Source of the DNA: Gordionus sp. m RMFG-2023
Taxonomy: Eukaryota; Nematomorpha; Gordioida; Chordodea; Parachordodidae
DNA: 64,000 bases
Assembly: GCF_954871325.1 (NCBI RefSeq)
Contig: NC_088775.1
Location: 72,579,561-72,643,560 of the forward strand
Reading direction: 5' to 3'
The position numbers and the translations under genes were made by a program. Within the stretch, counting starts at the first letter, position 1; every line of letters begins with the position of its first letter. Shown here one piece after another: positions 46,996-58,826 of the stretch. The notes beneath the pieces are model-generated. The model saw only the letters and a program-made list of their open reading frames with translations, ran no database searches and was not told where the DNA came from.

Positions 46996-49900
46996 TGAAA
47001 TATAACATGCCATATTTCCCACCAAGTTCAAATTCGTCTATTAAACTTGGTTTGCTTTCGTTCCTTCGTTGGGTATCGGTTTTGAATTCTTTCTTGACTT
47101 GGTTTAATTGTTTCTACTATTTTAACTTCTCCTATCTTTATATTGTCATCTATTATTATTGATTCGGGTTCGACTAACTCTTCCCTTGTTCGTAGTAGGT
47201 CGGCGAGTTTTTGTACTATTTTTTTCTTTTTCTTCTACATTATAAGAGAATCTAGCTTGTTGATTTATTATCTTTCCTTCATGCTATCCTTTTACAATCG
47301 GGTTTTTTATCCAAACTAAATCGTTTTCTACAAAATATCTATGTGTTCCTTTGTCTAACTGGTTAGGTTTAACTATAGAAGTTTCTAATATTTCAATAAT
47401 ATAAGGTTTGACCCAGTCCAATAATGTATTTAGTCAATAGTTTTGCTGTTCGTCCATTGATGAGTGTTCTGAATTTATATACGTAAATAGCATTTCATTT
47501 AAGCATCTTCCCCATTTCGTTTGTTCTCTATTTGCGAAATATCGATTTTTGATGGTCTGAATGCATCTTTTTACTAAACAATTATTTCTCGGATAATACG
47601 GTGTAGTTTTTATATGTTGTATATTCTTGTTTTTACACCATTTATCAAATTCATTTGAAATAAATTGTGGACCAATATCGGTTACAATTTGACGTGGAAT
47701 CATTATCGAGTAACCCATTTTTCTAATCCATTTATTAGATTCTTACTTATTTTATCTTTAATTCTATCGATATCGATCCATTTTGAGTACACATCGATTT
47801 CTATGTGCCAATAAAATACGTCCAGTGATCCGGCAAAATCTAAATGCACCCTTTCCCAGATGGCGGATTCCACGGGTATAGGGCAACACCTGGTATATCT
47901 TTGCGTTGTTTTTGATATTCTATACAGCTCTTAACTTGTTTTTCAACATTTTTATCTAATTGTTCCCTTCCCACCATATATAATGTCTCGTAATGGATTT
48001 CATTGATGTAATCCCCGGATGTCCAACATACAATATATGTGAAACTCTTTTTTGAAGTGAGTAGGGAATTAATCTGTCATTCCAACAAAATACCGTCGTC
48101 ATTTTTTATTTCATCTATTCTCGTTCTAAAACCTTATAATTCTGGTGCTTGATTTTGTATATTTGTACCATTTTTTTAATATTGGATCTTTTGCGTCTTC
48201 TATAAGTTCTAGAGTTAATGTGTCATAAGTAAGTTTCTTGATAACTCACAGAAACTCGGGGAAATTTTTAATATTTTTTTTTAAAATTAATATGAGATGG
48301 ATATTGGTGGAAATTTTTTGATGTAATAATAATTCAAAGCTTCATTACTCAAAAGTTTTAAGAATTCCATATTTTTTTCTTGTGAAAATTTTCACAGTTC
48401 TTTTATATTAAAAATGGAAAAGGTGTGCATATTAAATGCTACTAATTTAGAACTATAATTTTTTTTTGTTAAAATTTTCACAATTCTTTAATTTTACACT
48501 AAAAATAGATTATATTATTTAAAAAATTTAAAAAGCCGTGTGCAATATTATTAGATGCTACTAAGTTAGGACTATTAAATTAAATAGTAGATAATTAAGC
48601 AATATATTTGAATAAACATAATATATAAACTGACAATATATAGATATCAATTTTAAGGAAAAACATAAATACTTATATATAAAATTATATTATTTAAAAA
48701 TTTAATTAATTAAATTTGACATATTTTTAATATAAGGAAATTAAGAATATTGACATATATATAAATGAGTGGAAGATTTTCTTCCTGTTCTGGGAAATTA
48801 AAAAATAATATTTAAAAAAAATTCTTATTGCATCAAAATCTAAAATTATGCCAATAAAAATATTTAATTCTTAAAACGTTTGAGTAATGAAATTTTGAAT
48901 TATTATTACATAAAAAATTTTTTAAAAATAATATGAAAAATTTCCCCGAGTTTCAGTGGGTTACCGATTTCTTATATAAATCACTGTTTTATTTTCGCTT
49001 GTTATTCTATCATCATTTTCGCGATAAAGCATCTGCACTTTACATAATATCGTATTCACATGCGAATAATTTATACCTGTAGTTATCTGAATTTGGGGGA
49101 GATTTAATGTAGGGGACCGCCCAGCGTAATAATCTTTGATTTGTTAATAATAAATCTCTTTTATTGCCATATATCTTTATTTTATGGTCCGTTCGTATTA
49201 TAAACTTAAGTCCATACAAACAGTTATGAAATTTTTTTACAACGTTTATTATTGCTTTAGCTTCTTTGTCTTTTGTAGAATAATTCTTTTCAGCGTCTTG
49301 TAAAGTTCTTGATGTGTTCGCTATTGGAAATTCCTCTCCGTTATTATATTTTTGCAGGAGTACAGCTCCAAATCCTTGGTTAGATGCATTTGTTTCTAAT
49401 ATTTATTTTGCTTGTTTTGACATTTAATCCCGCATTTAGTAATTTTTTGAGGACTTGTTTTATATTCTCTACATGTTCTGTATCATTTTTCCTGTGATTA
49501 TAACATCGTCTAAATAAACTGCTGTATCTTTACAGTAAGCCAATAAATCATCCATTTATCGTTGATTATTGGTGCTGTAGCTATACCAAAAGGTTATCGA
49601 AAATAACGATACAATCCATTTGATGCTACCTTAGGTAATAATTCTTGCGATTCTTCGGCAATACTCATTTGTAGATATGCGTCTTTTAGATCTTATGTTG
49701 TATACTTATTTCCATTAGTGATTAATTCTTCAGGTAGAATGTGATAGTCTTTTAATAAATATTTATTCATTGTTGAAATCACCACATAATCGTAGTTCAT
49801 CTAAAGTTTTATGTACCACTACCACTGGAGTATTGATTACCTTTGGTCGATAGATCAAATTCCATAGTCCATGGAAATCTAAATAGCGCTGCATCATTTG

Positions 49901-50330
49901 TTTTTGTAACTAATAACGTAAGCTATTCTATTTTATCATTTAATTGGACTTTTATATAAGCTTCTCCCAATTGTTGCATTAATGATGGTTACTGCTGAAC
50001 CTTTATTATATTCCATTTTAATTTCGTGGTTGTTTATTAATACCATAATTGTTGGGTGCTATCCATATTAGTAGACTTTTTTTATTGAGAAATCTGAATC
50101 ATAGTAGTTACTATTGTAATTTGTACCTAAAACTTTTCCTTCATTCTTACAACACACGGCAAAGTGTTTTAATCTCTTACATTTGCTGCACATTTTTCCG
50201 TATGCTCAATTCTGTATAGCAGGAAAAATTACAAATATAGCATGGTTTTCTTGTATTATTATTATTCGTGTGACAGTTATTATAACCTTGAACTGGATTT
50301 CTTTTTACGTATAATGGTCAATGTTGCAGA
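46996..50330 (-). mobile_element. Ty3/gypsy LTR retrotransposon fossil (family 1)
   Basis: The plus-strand left end TGAAATATAACATGCC is the 3' end of the element. Read right to left, the parts are a zinc-knuckle and protease-like region (about 50000-50300), reverse transcriptase (about 49400-49960), RNase H (about 49150-49390) and integrase (about 47200-47990, with the core near 47434-47718). A hAT-like element is inserted at 48240-48965. The 5' end is not identifiable. It has many breaks (more than ten) and looks old. Confidence 0.78.
48240..48965. mobile_element. hAT-like element inserted in the gypsy fossil
   Basis: The inverted ends GATAACTCACAGAAACTCGG and GGTAACCCACTGAAACTCGG enclose 726 bases of AT-rich noncoding DNA. 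The flanks AGTTTCTT (48232-48239) and GATTTCTT (48966-48973) match at six of eight positions, as a worn 8-base target duplication. No transposase is encoded, so it is non-autonomous. Confidence 0.75.
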
Positions 50331-50782
50331 TATGAAATCGTTCAGTTCAGATTTACTATTTAGAATGTTTTTTCAAGCAGATTTTTTAGGATTTCTTATT
50401 AGATTAAAATAAATATTCGAAAAAATTAGGCATTTTCATTGGCTAGAAAAAATTAACCATTATTAATTAAATTAACAAAAATTATTATTTTTAAATTTTC
50501 TATTTATTGTTAAAAATAGATTTTCATATTATTTATTGGTTAACCACTAGTGAAAAAATATGATTTTATTTTTTAATATACATTTACTAAATAATACAAA
50601 TAGATTGCACGATGAGATTACATATAAAATTGATAATCTTCTATAATTTCTAAATATTAAACAAGTGTTAAACAAGACATGTTTTCTTGTGAAAGGGCCA
50701 ATCCAACTTTTGACAATAAACGCTGCAATAATATATCTAAAAAGAAGTATAATATTTGAAATTACTAGAAAATAAAAAATAA
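50331..50782. other. No feature seen
   Basis: AT-rich sequence between the gypsy fossil and the Harbinger-like MITE. No gene or repeat is recognised. Confidence 0.5.
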
Positions 50783-50990
50783 GGCTGGATTCTAGTGGGA
50801 TTTGATCCTAAAAGATTTAATATCTGATCGACTTTTAAAATCTGTTATGAGATCAATCTTCCTTTAATAACATTTTTTAATTCTACATAATAATAATCTA
50901 AGAATTATTGATTAATTTTAAAAAAATGATCTCACTGATAGATTTTTAAAATTACATCTTGACGGATCGGATCCCACTGTAAATCCGGCC
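50783..50990. mobile_element. PIF/Harbinger-like MITE
   Basis: It is 208 bases with inverted ends GGCTGGATTCTAGTGGGA and GGCCGGATTTACAGTGGGAT, both followed by GATCC words, flanked by TAA on both sides (50780-50782 and 50991-50993). A 3-base TAA/TTA target duplication and GGC-starting ends are typical of PIF/Harbinger. It has no coding sequence. Confidence 0.7.
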
Positions 50991-51922
50991 TAATGCTTAT
51001 TTCATCGCCTCAAACGATCATTTTAATTTTTTCATGCTACATTGTATTTTAAAAAATATATCATAATTTTTTTTAAAGAAGCTTTTAAGACATTTTACTA
51101 GATTTTACTAATGTAAAAAGTTTTGAAACATTTATTTTTATATAGCCATTTCAGAATAGTAAAAAGATTAGTAATTGGGGTGTGATTCGTTAAAACGACC
51201 ACATGGAATCTAATTGGATAATGGTATTTTAAGCACAACTATTTTAAAAAAACTGTCTCTATTACAATATTCTATAAATAATAATTAAAAAACTATAATT
51301 TATTCATAATTTGTTCAATCTTCCGGTCTCTAATGACTAGGGCAAAAAGTTGAAAGACCAGACCTCGAAAATTATTAATTAAATAAACTTATAAAGACTT
51401 ATATAACCCGCATTTATTTGATGATATATGAATATAAATATCTAAAAATCGATAAATTCCTATAAGATAATTATTTCAAATTCAATGTTAATTATTTAAT
51501 AATATTGAATTACTCGTCCTCTATTTTTTAAATTGGGTTATCGATCATAACTCAAGTTTGCGACTAGATTTGCTATTGTAAAATAAAAATTATATAATAA
51601 TTTTATCTCAAGATAGAACATTTTATAAAAAAGGGAATCTAATAATTTCTTTTTTTAATACGATAATTATTTCTAAGTGAATATTGAACTATTAGTCCTT
51701 AAGTTTTTAATTTGGGTTCCCGATCACAACTCGAGTTCGTGACTCGCGTTGCTAATGTAAAGTAAAAATTATACAATATTTTCGGATTTATAAGAAGAGA
51801 ACAATTTTTAAAAAAAGAATCTAATATTATTAAAGATAATTATCTATAATATATATAAAAGCCTTGTCACACTTTCACAATTTATAATATATATATTTAA
51901 AAAATAGTTAATTTTGAAAAGT
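50991..51922. other. No gene seen
   Basis: AT-rich; two similar patches at about 51528-51590 and 51708-51770 share TTGGGTT..CGATCA(T/C)AACTC and GTAAA(A/G)TAAAAATTATA, suggesting an old internal duplication of about 180 bases spacing. Confidence 0.5.
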
Positions 51923-51990
51923 GTCTGTGGCCCAATCGGTAAGAGCGTCGCTTACAAATCTGATGGATAGGTTCGAATCCCAGCTAAGAC
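51923..51990 (+). tRNA. Degenerate tRNA-like Pol III unit
   Basis: A near-consensus A box (TGGCCCAATCGG) and a perfect B box (GGTTCGAATCC) have normal spacing, followed by a T-run terminator at 51991. The acceptor stem pairs at only five of seven positions, and the anticodon and T stems are imperfect; no anticodon can be assigned safely. It is 68 bases, slightly short. It is best read as a tRNA pseudogene or the head of a tRNA-derived SINE. Confidence 0.5.
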
Positions 51991-52199
51991 TTTTTTTTCT
52001 AACCCAACTTGGTCATTTTTTATAATCTAACTTTGTATACTTTTTTTTAATTATATTAATTTCCTTTTTTTTATATTATTTATGTACTCAATAAAAAATT
52101 TAATTTTGCTAATGAGGGTTTTGTATATTGTTATCATGGTAACAGATTTCGGATTTGGTTAAAATTGGCTTCAAGAAATTGAAATCCAATTATTTTAGG

Positions 52200-52978
52200 A
52201 AGAGCATCACAGATTGTTCCATCATTAAGATACCAAATATTTATATCCAAATCAAATTTAGATTTAAGATAATGGATAAGATAATGAATACCAAGGTAAA
52301 ATAAACGAGGACGTTTGTCCCCTGCTGGATACTTTCTTCAGAATCTATGACATGTTGGCTGAATAAAGGAGTTTTAATGTTACAGTATGTCTCTAAGAAT
52401 ATGATAAAAATAATTTTGAAATGTTCACGAAATTTGCTATTGAAAGCATTTTTAAAGTCTATTTTAATAATAGCCATGTTAGGAGGAGGATTTTGGAATA
52501 CAAATGGCATCTGAAGCTATTTTGTCTTCCCTTAACACCAAATCCTAATTGATAAGTATACTTAATAAGTTAAGACCGAAGGTTTTGACCAATGGCAATT
52601 ATTTTTGCTAATAATCTTCGAAATAGCCCATTGCAATGGGGTGGATACCACCACAGTGTTTGTAAGATAATCTGGTTTGCCCCCATAATTGATTCGAATC
52701 TATGATGGTCTTTTTTTAAAAGAATATATAGGAAGGTTTTAAAAGCATTTAATTGATTCTTTGAGAAGAATGTAGATTTTATAGGAAGTGAGAGAGCAAA
52801 ATCTATTGTGTCTGGATGTGGAAAATTTCTTAAATGATAAATATCTTAACTCACAAATCATATTTCTTTTTATTCCATATTTCCATAATATATTTGGCCT
52901 TTTTTCTAAAAATTTATAGAAATCTTGGACGGATGAATACGGATAATCTATTCCTGTAATCAGACTATTCTGATTCAT
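52200..52978 (-). mobile_element. Reverse-transcriptase fragment of a retroelement
   Basis: The minus strand carries a reverse-transcriptase palm segment with KIDFKNAFNS and a downstream QQG segment (52241-52510), preceded at higher coordinates by an LFRRLLAKIIAIGQNL-like segment near 52590-52640. The family is related to animal RT proteins that carry an NAFNS-type motif; it may be the partner of the endonuclease fossil at 12778. It is a broken fragment with a handful of breaks. Confidence 0.65.
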
Positions 52979-53734
52979 CCATCGTCAAATGAAGGTAAAA
53001 TTTATTATTTATCCATACGGAGAAAATTCTGATTCTCCGTCATTCTTGACGGACTCTCAGCTAGTTTTAGATAATATTGATATTATTCCTCTATGCATAA
53101 AAATATGATTGAGTAAATTATTGACAATAAAATATTATAGTTGACCCCTGCTCTGTGCGGGTTCGTGCTCAGATCAGGCCTGAGCATCAAATTGGGTCGT
53201 AAATTTTATAACCAAATAAATTAACAACACTAGGTAAAAGCTTTAGTTTTTTATATAGTTTATATTCACCATTTTTACAAATTAAAAAAAAATAGCCGTC
53301 AAAAAAAGAGAAAAAATTGAATGAACAACATTTGAATTCGACTTCCGTGGAATAACTTGTATTTAGCGATTACATCTGGTTTGGGGGCTAGTAATAATTT
53401 CATTTTGAGAAAAAAATAAAGCGGTCTAAAAAATTCCAAAAAAATTATTATTTGATATTGCATGACTGAAAAAGACTGATGGAATTGTTATCTTTCTAAG
53501 AAATTTTTAATAGTTAACCAATCAGCAAAATATACACGCCTAAAATAAATAGGATCCCTTATAATTTATTAAAATCTGAAAAAAATTATTAACAGATAAT
53601 AGCATAAAGGGATTGGTATAGTCTTCACCAAGCCTCGACTTTGATTAGCTAGGGAATATATGGGAAATTATGAAAAGAGAGTTAGACAAATATCGTTCAT
53701 TTGTAGATAAATATTCATCATGTAGCATAAAATG
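52979..53734. other. Intergenic, no gene
   Basis: A short hairpin ACGGAGAA..TTCTCCGT lies at 53018-53041, and a G/C-rich GCTCAGATCAGGCCTGAGC hairpin at 53170-53188. Neither can be tied to a known element. Confidence 0.45.
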
Positions 53735-54944
53735 CAGAGTTGTTAATCGCTACTTTTAAAAGTAGCGCGCTACCGCTATCGCTATTTGTCAAAAAAAATA
53801 GAGCGCTATTAACTACTATTTTTTAAAAGTACTTTAGCTACTTTTTAAGCTACGTTCTATAAAAAAAATTTAGAAACGAATTTTTTTATTTTTTGCTTAT
53901 AATGTTATTGTAAAGTGAATATAAAATCAACAATTATAAATATTAAAATATAGTTAGTTTGAATTATAAAAAAATTTATGTAATAAAAATAAATATTTAT
54001 TACTTTTTAAGCTACTTTTTATAAAAAAAATTTAGAAACAAATTTGTTTAATTTTTTTGCTTATAATGTTATTGTATAGTAAATATATAAAAATCAACAT
54101 TTATAAATATTAAAATATAGTTAGCTTTGATTATAAAAAATTTTATGTAATAAAAATAAATATATATGGTGATTTGTTGCATATCATAAGTTTTTACCTA
54201 GTGTTATGTGTCCAACTATCTGCCGTGGTACATATATATGATATCCCTGACAACTCTACTATTAGGGAAACTTTCATCACTATAAAGCTCTGCTATTTTA
54301 ATCATTAGTGTCTGGCGACATAAAATTGTTGTATCAGGGGATATATTTTTAATCATCATGGCAAATGCTGGATTATCAACCAAGGACATTGGCTGAACTG
54401 TATAAATTATATCAGCAATAACTTTATCAGCCAATTTCTTAGAAATATTGTCATTTGCATCTGGATTGATTTGCGAAATATTTTTTTTTACATTTTAAAC
54501 AAATAAATTTGAAACCAGTTTTGGTTTTTATATATATTTTAAAAAATATTTCAAATCTAGGGAATGGGAAATTTGTATTATAGCTATTAAGAACATTTTC
54601 TTCCCTGGTATCTTCCATTTCATTAATATCATTGTCGGAATCACTTTCAACGATTTGGATATCCATAGGCGAAGACATTTTAAACTATTAACACGTGATA
54701 CAAACGAAATATAAATTACAAATTGAAAATATATTTCAATTTCAAAATTAAATAATAAATCATAAAAATTATAATTAATCATGATATTATATTTAAATTT
54801 TTATTATACTTACCTTCATTATATTTTTTAAAAGTAGCTAAGTAGCGCCAAAAAAGTAGCGCGATTAAAAATTAAATAATTACAAAAAAGTAGCCGCTAT
54901 TAGCTATAGCTACCAAAAAGATAGCGCGCTACTTAACAACTCAG
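53735..54944 (-). mobile_element. Deleted hAT with BED-type zinc finger remnant
   Basis: The ends CAGAGTTGTTAATCGCTAC and, inverted, CTGAGTTGTTAAGTAGCGCG are flanked by ATAAAATG and ATAAATGG, a worn 8-base target duplication. Subterminal TAGCGC/AGTAGC words are repeated on both sides. On the minus strand, 54451-54678 reads an acidic N-terminus (MSSPMDIQIVESDSD) and then a GFKFICLKCKKKYFANQS zinc-finger remnant; 54216-54434 continues with ADKVIADIIYTVQPMSLVDN, the usual segment after the BED finger in hAT transposases. The catalytic core and dimerisation domain are absent, so it is an internally deleted copy. Confidence 0.8.
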
Positions 54945-55319
54945 ATAAATGGCATCAAATATTTGTCAATAAGTAATTAACTCTTTTTCGGTAATCCCCC
55001 CCCTCGAAAAATGGGAAAAAATTATTTATTTATCTTTTTAAATTTTTATTTTTAATTAAATTTTTTTTAAAAAATTTTTTTTATTTTAATTTACTAAATT
55101 GATAATAAATGCTTGAAATTAAAAAAACAACTATTTTTATGTTTTTAATTTATTATAAATAATAATTGATCTACAATATTTGATAATTTTATATTTTTTT
55201 AAATAAATTTTAAATTATTTTGCATTACATAAAACTTGTCTATTTTTGTCATATTCCATTTTATAAAAATATATATTTGTCAATAGTTTATTCAAACGTA
55301 TCATGACATTGACTCAAAG

Positions 55320-56813
55320 AATCAAAAAAAGAAACTAAAAGATTTTGTCAGATTAGATTAATTGAAAAGACAAGAGTCAGTGAAACTCTTTATTGAACTA
55401 TATGATGTCGTATTTGCAGCACTGGAATTTTATATATCAAGCAAGGAAAAAGATTCAGCAGATGCTGAGAATCTTTTGCAGGCTATTCAATTTTTAATAT
55501 CAATTCAATGTGTTAGTTTTTATTTAATTATTCATATGATTTTAGCAAAATGCTACAAAAAATTGTTTTGGAATTAAGGGAGGTATGATAGAGCAAGGAA
55601 TATTGTTGAAATATTAACAAATATCAGAGAATGTGGATGAAAAATTTCATGAAATATATGAGAAAGTAAAGGAGATTGCAAATATGTTTGGGATTGAAAT
55701 TTTTAAATGTAGAGTTCTAGACAATCCAATCGCTCAAATATTGATGCATCTACGATTGTATAAAATAAACATCTTTACTCCCCTTATTAATACATTTTAA
55801 TTTTATTTTAAAAAGCTTTTATTTTCTTTTGCCGGTTGAGTCTAAACTGTTGATTGCACTTGAAACATGAGAGGATACTAACGCTGATGATTTAGTAGGC
55901 TCATAAGATAAGTTACTTTGTGATGTCAAATTTTGGTATAAAAATTTTGACAGAATAAAGTATTCTTTGAGACCAAAAATGCTCTGCAGGCCCTTTCCAT
56001 GTGTAATTGCACTTTAGATTCCCTGACTAATATCAAAACATTATTTATTTTAGCTACCTTACCAATTAGTACCTGCACTAATGATAGGTCTTTTTCAACT
56101 TTAAAAAGGTTAAAAACCTATTTAAGAAATACCACCTGTTAAAAACGTTTAAATGGTTTAGCCCTATTAAATATTTATAAAGAGATTATTATAGATAAAA
56201 ATTTGATTCTAGATAAATTAGCAAAATCTCAGAGAAAAGTAGGCTTCTCTTTATAAATTCAAATCAAAAAATTGCAATATGATTATATTAGTTTTAATAT
56301 ATAATATTTATAATCAAATTTTTTCGTAAAATGAATTCTTAGTTATAACATTTATATAATTTTTGTATTAACTCTTAAAATATATGCAATTAAATACTAT
56401 TTTTTAATCAAAGTGCTGTGTATTATTTATATTTTGATAATATCGTCATATTTTTTTAAATACCATTATTAGCATAAGAATTGCTTATATTTTATGTAAT
56501 TGCTAAATTAATTTTTTTTAAATAATTTTTATACAATAAAATTTTTAATATTATAATCTGTATAAAATATCTACATTTTGAAATTTATTTTAAATAATAA
56601 AAATAAATACATGATTATATAAAGGAATTTTATGCTGAAGTATTTTTATATAATAAATAAAATCTATAATGAAAACTCTCTAAAATTTTGTTATATGCAA
56701 ATATTTAAAATAATTTTAACCTAAGATATAAGCAATTGAGTGTTCATAAAAAATGGGAGGTTGGAAGCAGGAGGGCCCCCCCCCTCCATGAGAAAATCCT
56801 GGCTACGCCACTG
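55320..56813 (+). mobile_element. hAT relic, 3' end present
   Basis: The right end AAAATCCTGGCTACGCCACTG (56793-56813) is a canonical hAT terminal repeat, preceded by a G/C tract. Transposase remnants on the plus strand include ELYDVVFAALEFYISSKEK (55380-55450) and the C-terminal dimerisation segment LPISTCTNDRSFSTLKRLKTY (56060-56120), then RLNGLALLNIYKEI and KLAKSQRKVGFSL. The order and wording fit DUF4371-type hAT proteins. Several stops break it. The left end is not identified and may lie near 54995, where a CCCCCCCTCGAAAAATGGG patch occurs. Confidence 0.75.
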
Positions 56814-57100
56814 TATGTGATGGACGTTTTTTATTGAAACAAACCTTACTTTTAAATTTCATGTTAATTCTGATATGGCTAGAAGAAAATAAAATTTTTT
56901 AAATTTTTATATAAAGAACAATAACTTCCTAAAAGTTCATTAAAGGAAATCAAGTTCTCAGTGTTTTTTAAATTTAATGTCATGAGAAATTGTATATGGC
57001 CGTTTTTAGTTGAAGTAGTGATATAGACTCAACTCTTTTTATATATAATTTTACAAAAAAAAGTTTAATAAATTTGGTACAATATTAAATATGAATAACC

Positions 57101-58764
57101 CAGTGCTGTAAAGTTTTGTTTATGAAAGAAACATAATCGTTACTTTTTTTAAAAGTAAAGAATAATGTGTTATTTATAAAAAATTTAATAATTCATAATT
57201 AAATTAATTTAATTCAGCCGAGTTTTCAACTCAAACATTCAAAAACGTTTTAATACTATTTCCCAGTTTTGTATATTAAATCGGTCAAATACTATTCAGT
57301 CAATTGACCCATATTTGACAGGTCAAATTCAAATATGTTTTTTAAAATATGAACTTCATTTGTATATAATAATAAAATGAATCTATGTATTAAATTTTGC
57401 AATATTTTTTTAATTCATTCTATAAGTTTATTTCTACGTGGCAAAGACCTGTTCTGATCCATTCAATATTATCATTTTTTTAAAATATTTTTAGCCAATT
57501 TTAGGTTATGATATACTTTTACCAGTCTTCCTGTTGTCGAGATCTTCAATCGCTTCGATTTCCGTTTTTGGCATGACCCCAAATTGAACAATCTCTTTCT
57601 GGAAAGGGTAAAACTAGGTATTATTAGTAAAATATCAGCACTTATGGATAAGGAGGGTAAAGCATGTCCCGCCAATTTGACGGAAAATTCTGATTATTTC
57701 TTGTGGAAGTGACTGATTTCCATATATTTTAGCTATCAAATATTGGGGGGATTCGATGAATAAGCAGCATAATGAGCATATTTTTAGATATAAATTAGGT
57801 TAATTGACCAAATTAAGCGGTCAATTGATGGATTTGCCAACACTGCTATTTCCATTGAAATTTATTTTTGAACATTTTATAAGCATATTTTTCGAAATTT
57901 TGTACATAATCAAGGTTATTAAATTACTTTTAAATCATAAGTAGACCTCAAAAAAAATATTCGAATTATTCAATTCGTTCCTTTGAATACAAAATAATAG
58001 TGATGCAAAATCGATCGATTTAAGCTGATTTTTAAAAATGGCTAACTCAATATTTTAGCCAGAAAAATAATTGCCTGATACTCGAGATTTCACTAATAGA
58101 TGTCCAAACTTTTGTGCCATCTATTAGCAAAATCTTCAGACTTGCGTAATAATTTCCTGGATAAAATATTGAGTTAGCCGGTTTAAAAATCGGCACAAAT
58201 GGAGCGATTTTGCATCACTATAAATAATAATGTATTCGTATTAGATACAAATTAGAATAACCAATTATTCGATTCGAATAATTTAAATAATGCGAAATTT
58301 TCGTTTTAATAAATCTTTAAAATTTTAATATTCAACAAACATTAAATATTCCAGGTTAAAAATGAATTGAAATTCTTTCATAGCATATTTTCTTTTATAA
58401 TATTCTTTTATTTTTTAATTTTTACAAGGTAAATGTTGTTGTAAAATATTTTAGTTCTTTATTAAATTTGATAATCTATCATTTCAAAATAGTAAATAAC
58501 TCACACATATCCTCATTATAATAGCCATTTTTATAATATCGCTCATTATAGTTAATTATGACTCTTCTTCGAATAAAATAGTATTCGTCTAAAACAAATA
58601 GAATATTAAATTATTCGATTTTAGGAGGTTTATAAGTGAGTTATTATATTTAAATTTATCAAAATAAAAATGTTATATAGTAATTTTATGTTAAAATTTT
58701 CTAGTTAACAAAGCATTTTTTGAAATAACGAGAAAAGCGTTACTAAGTAACGTTTACAGCACTG
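57101..58764 (-). mobile_element. hAT element with transposase C-terminus
   Basis: The ends CAGTGCTGTAAAGTTTTG and, inverted, CAGTGCTGTAAACGTTAC are flanked by GAATAACC and GTATTACC (six of eight bases equal). On the minus strand, 57472-57675 holds a hAT C-terminal segment, ILLIIPSF..RLFNLGSC then KRLKISTTGRLVKVYHNLKL, resembling the dimerisation end of DUF659-type hATs. Much of the transposase is missing. A MITE (58000-58218) is nested inside. It lies just 3' of the ANKMY2 exons. Confidence 0.75.
58000..58218. mobile_element. MITE nested in the hAT, TA-flanked
   Basis: It is 219 bases with long inverted ends, starting GTGATGCAAAATCG on both sides and sharing an inner (G/C)GCTAACTCAATATTTTA block on both arms. 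It is flanked by TA (57998-57999 and 58219-58220). It has no coding sequence; a Tc1/mariner-type origin fits best. Confidence 0.75.
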
Positions 58765-58826
58765 GTATTACCCAATAATTTAGAAATTCAAGAAAAAAAG
58801 CTATCGTTCAAAGTAAAATAACAAAC

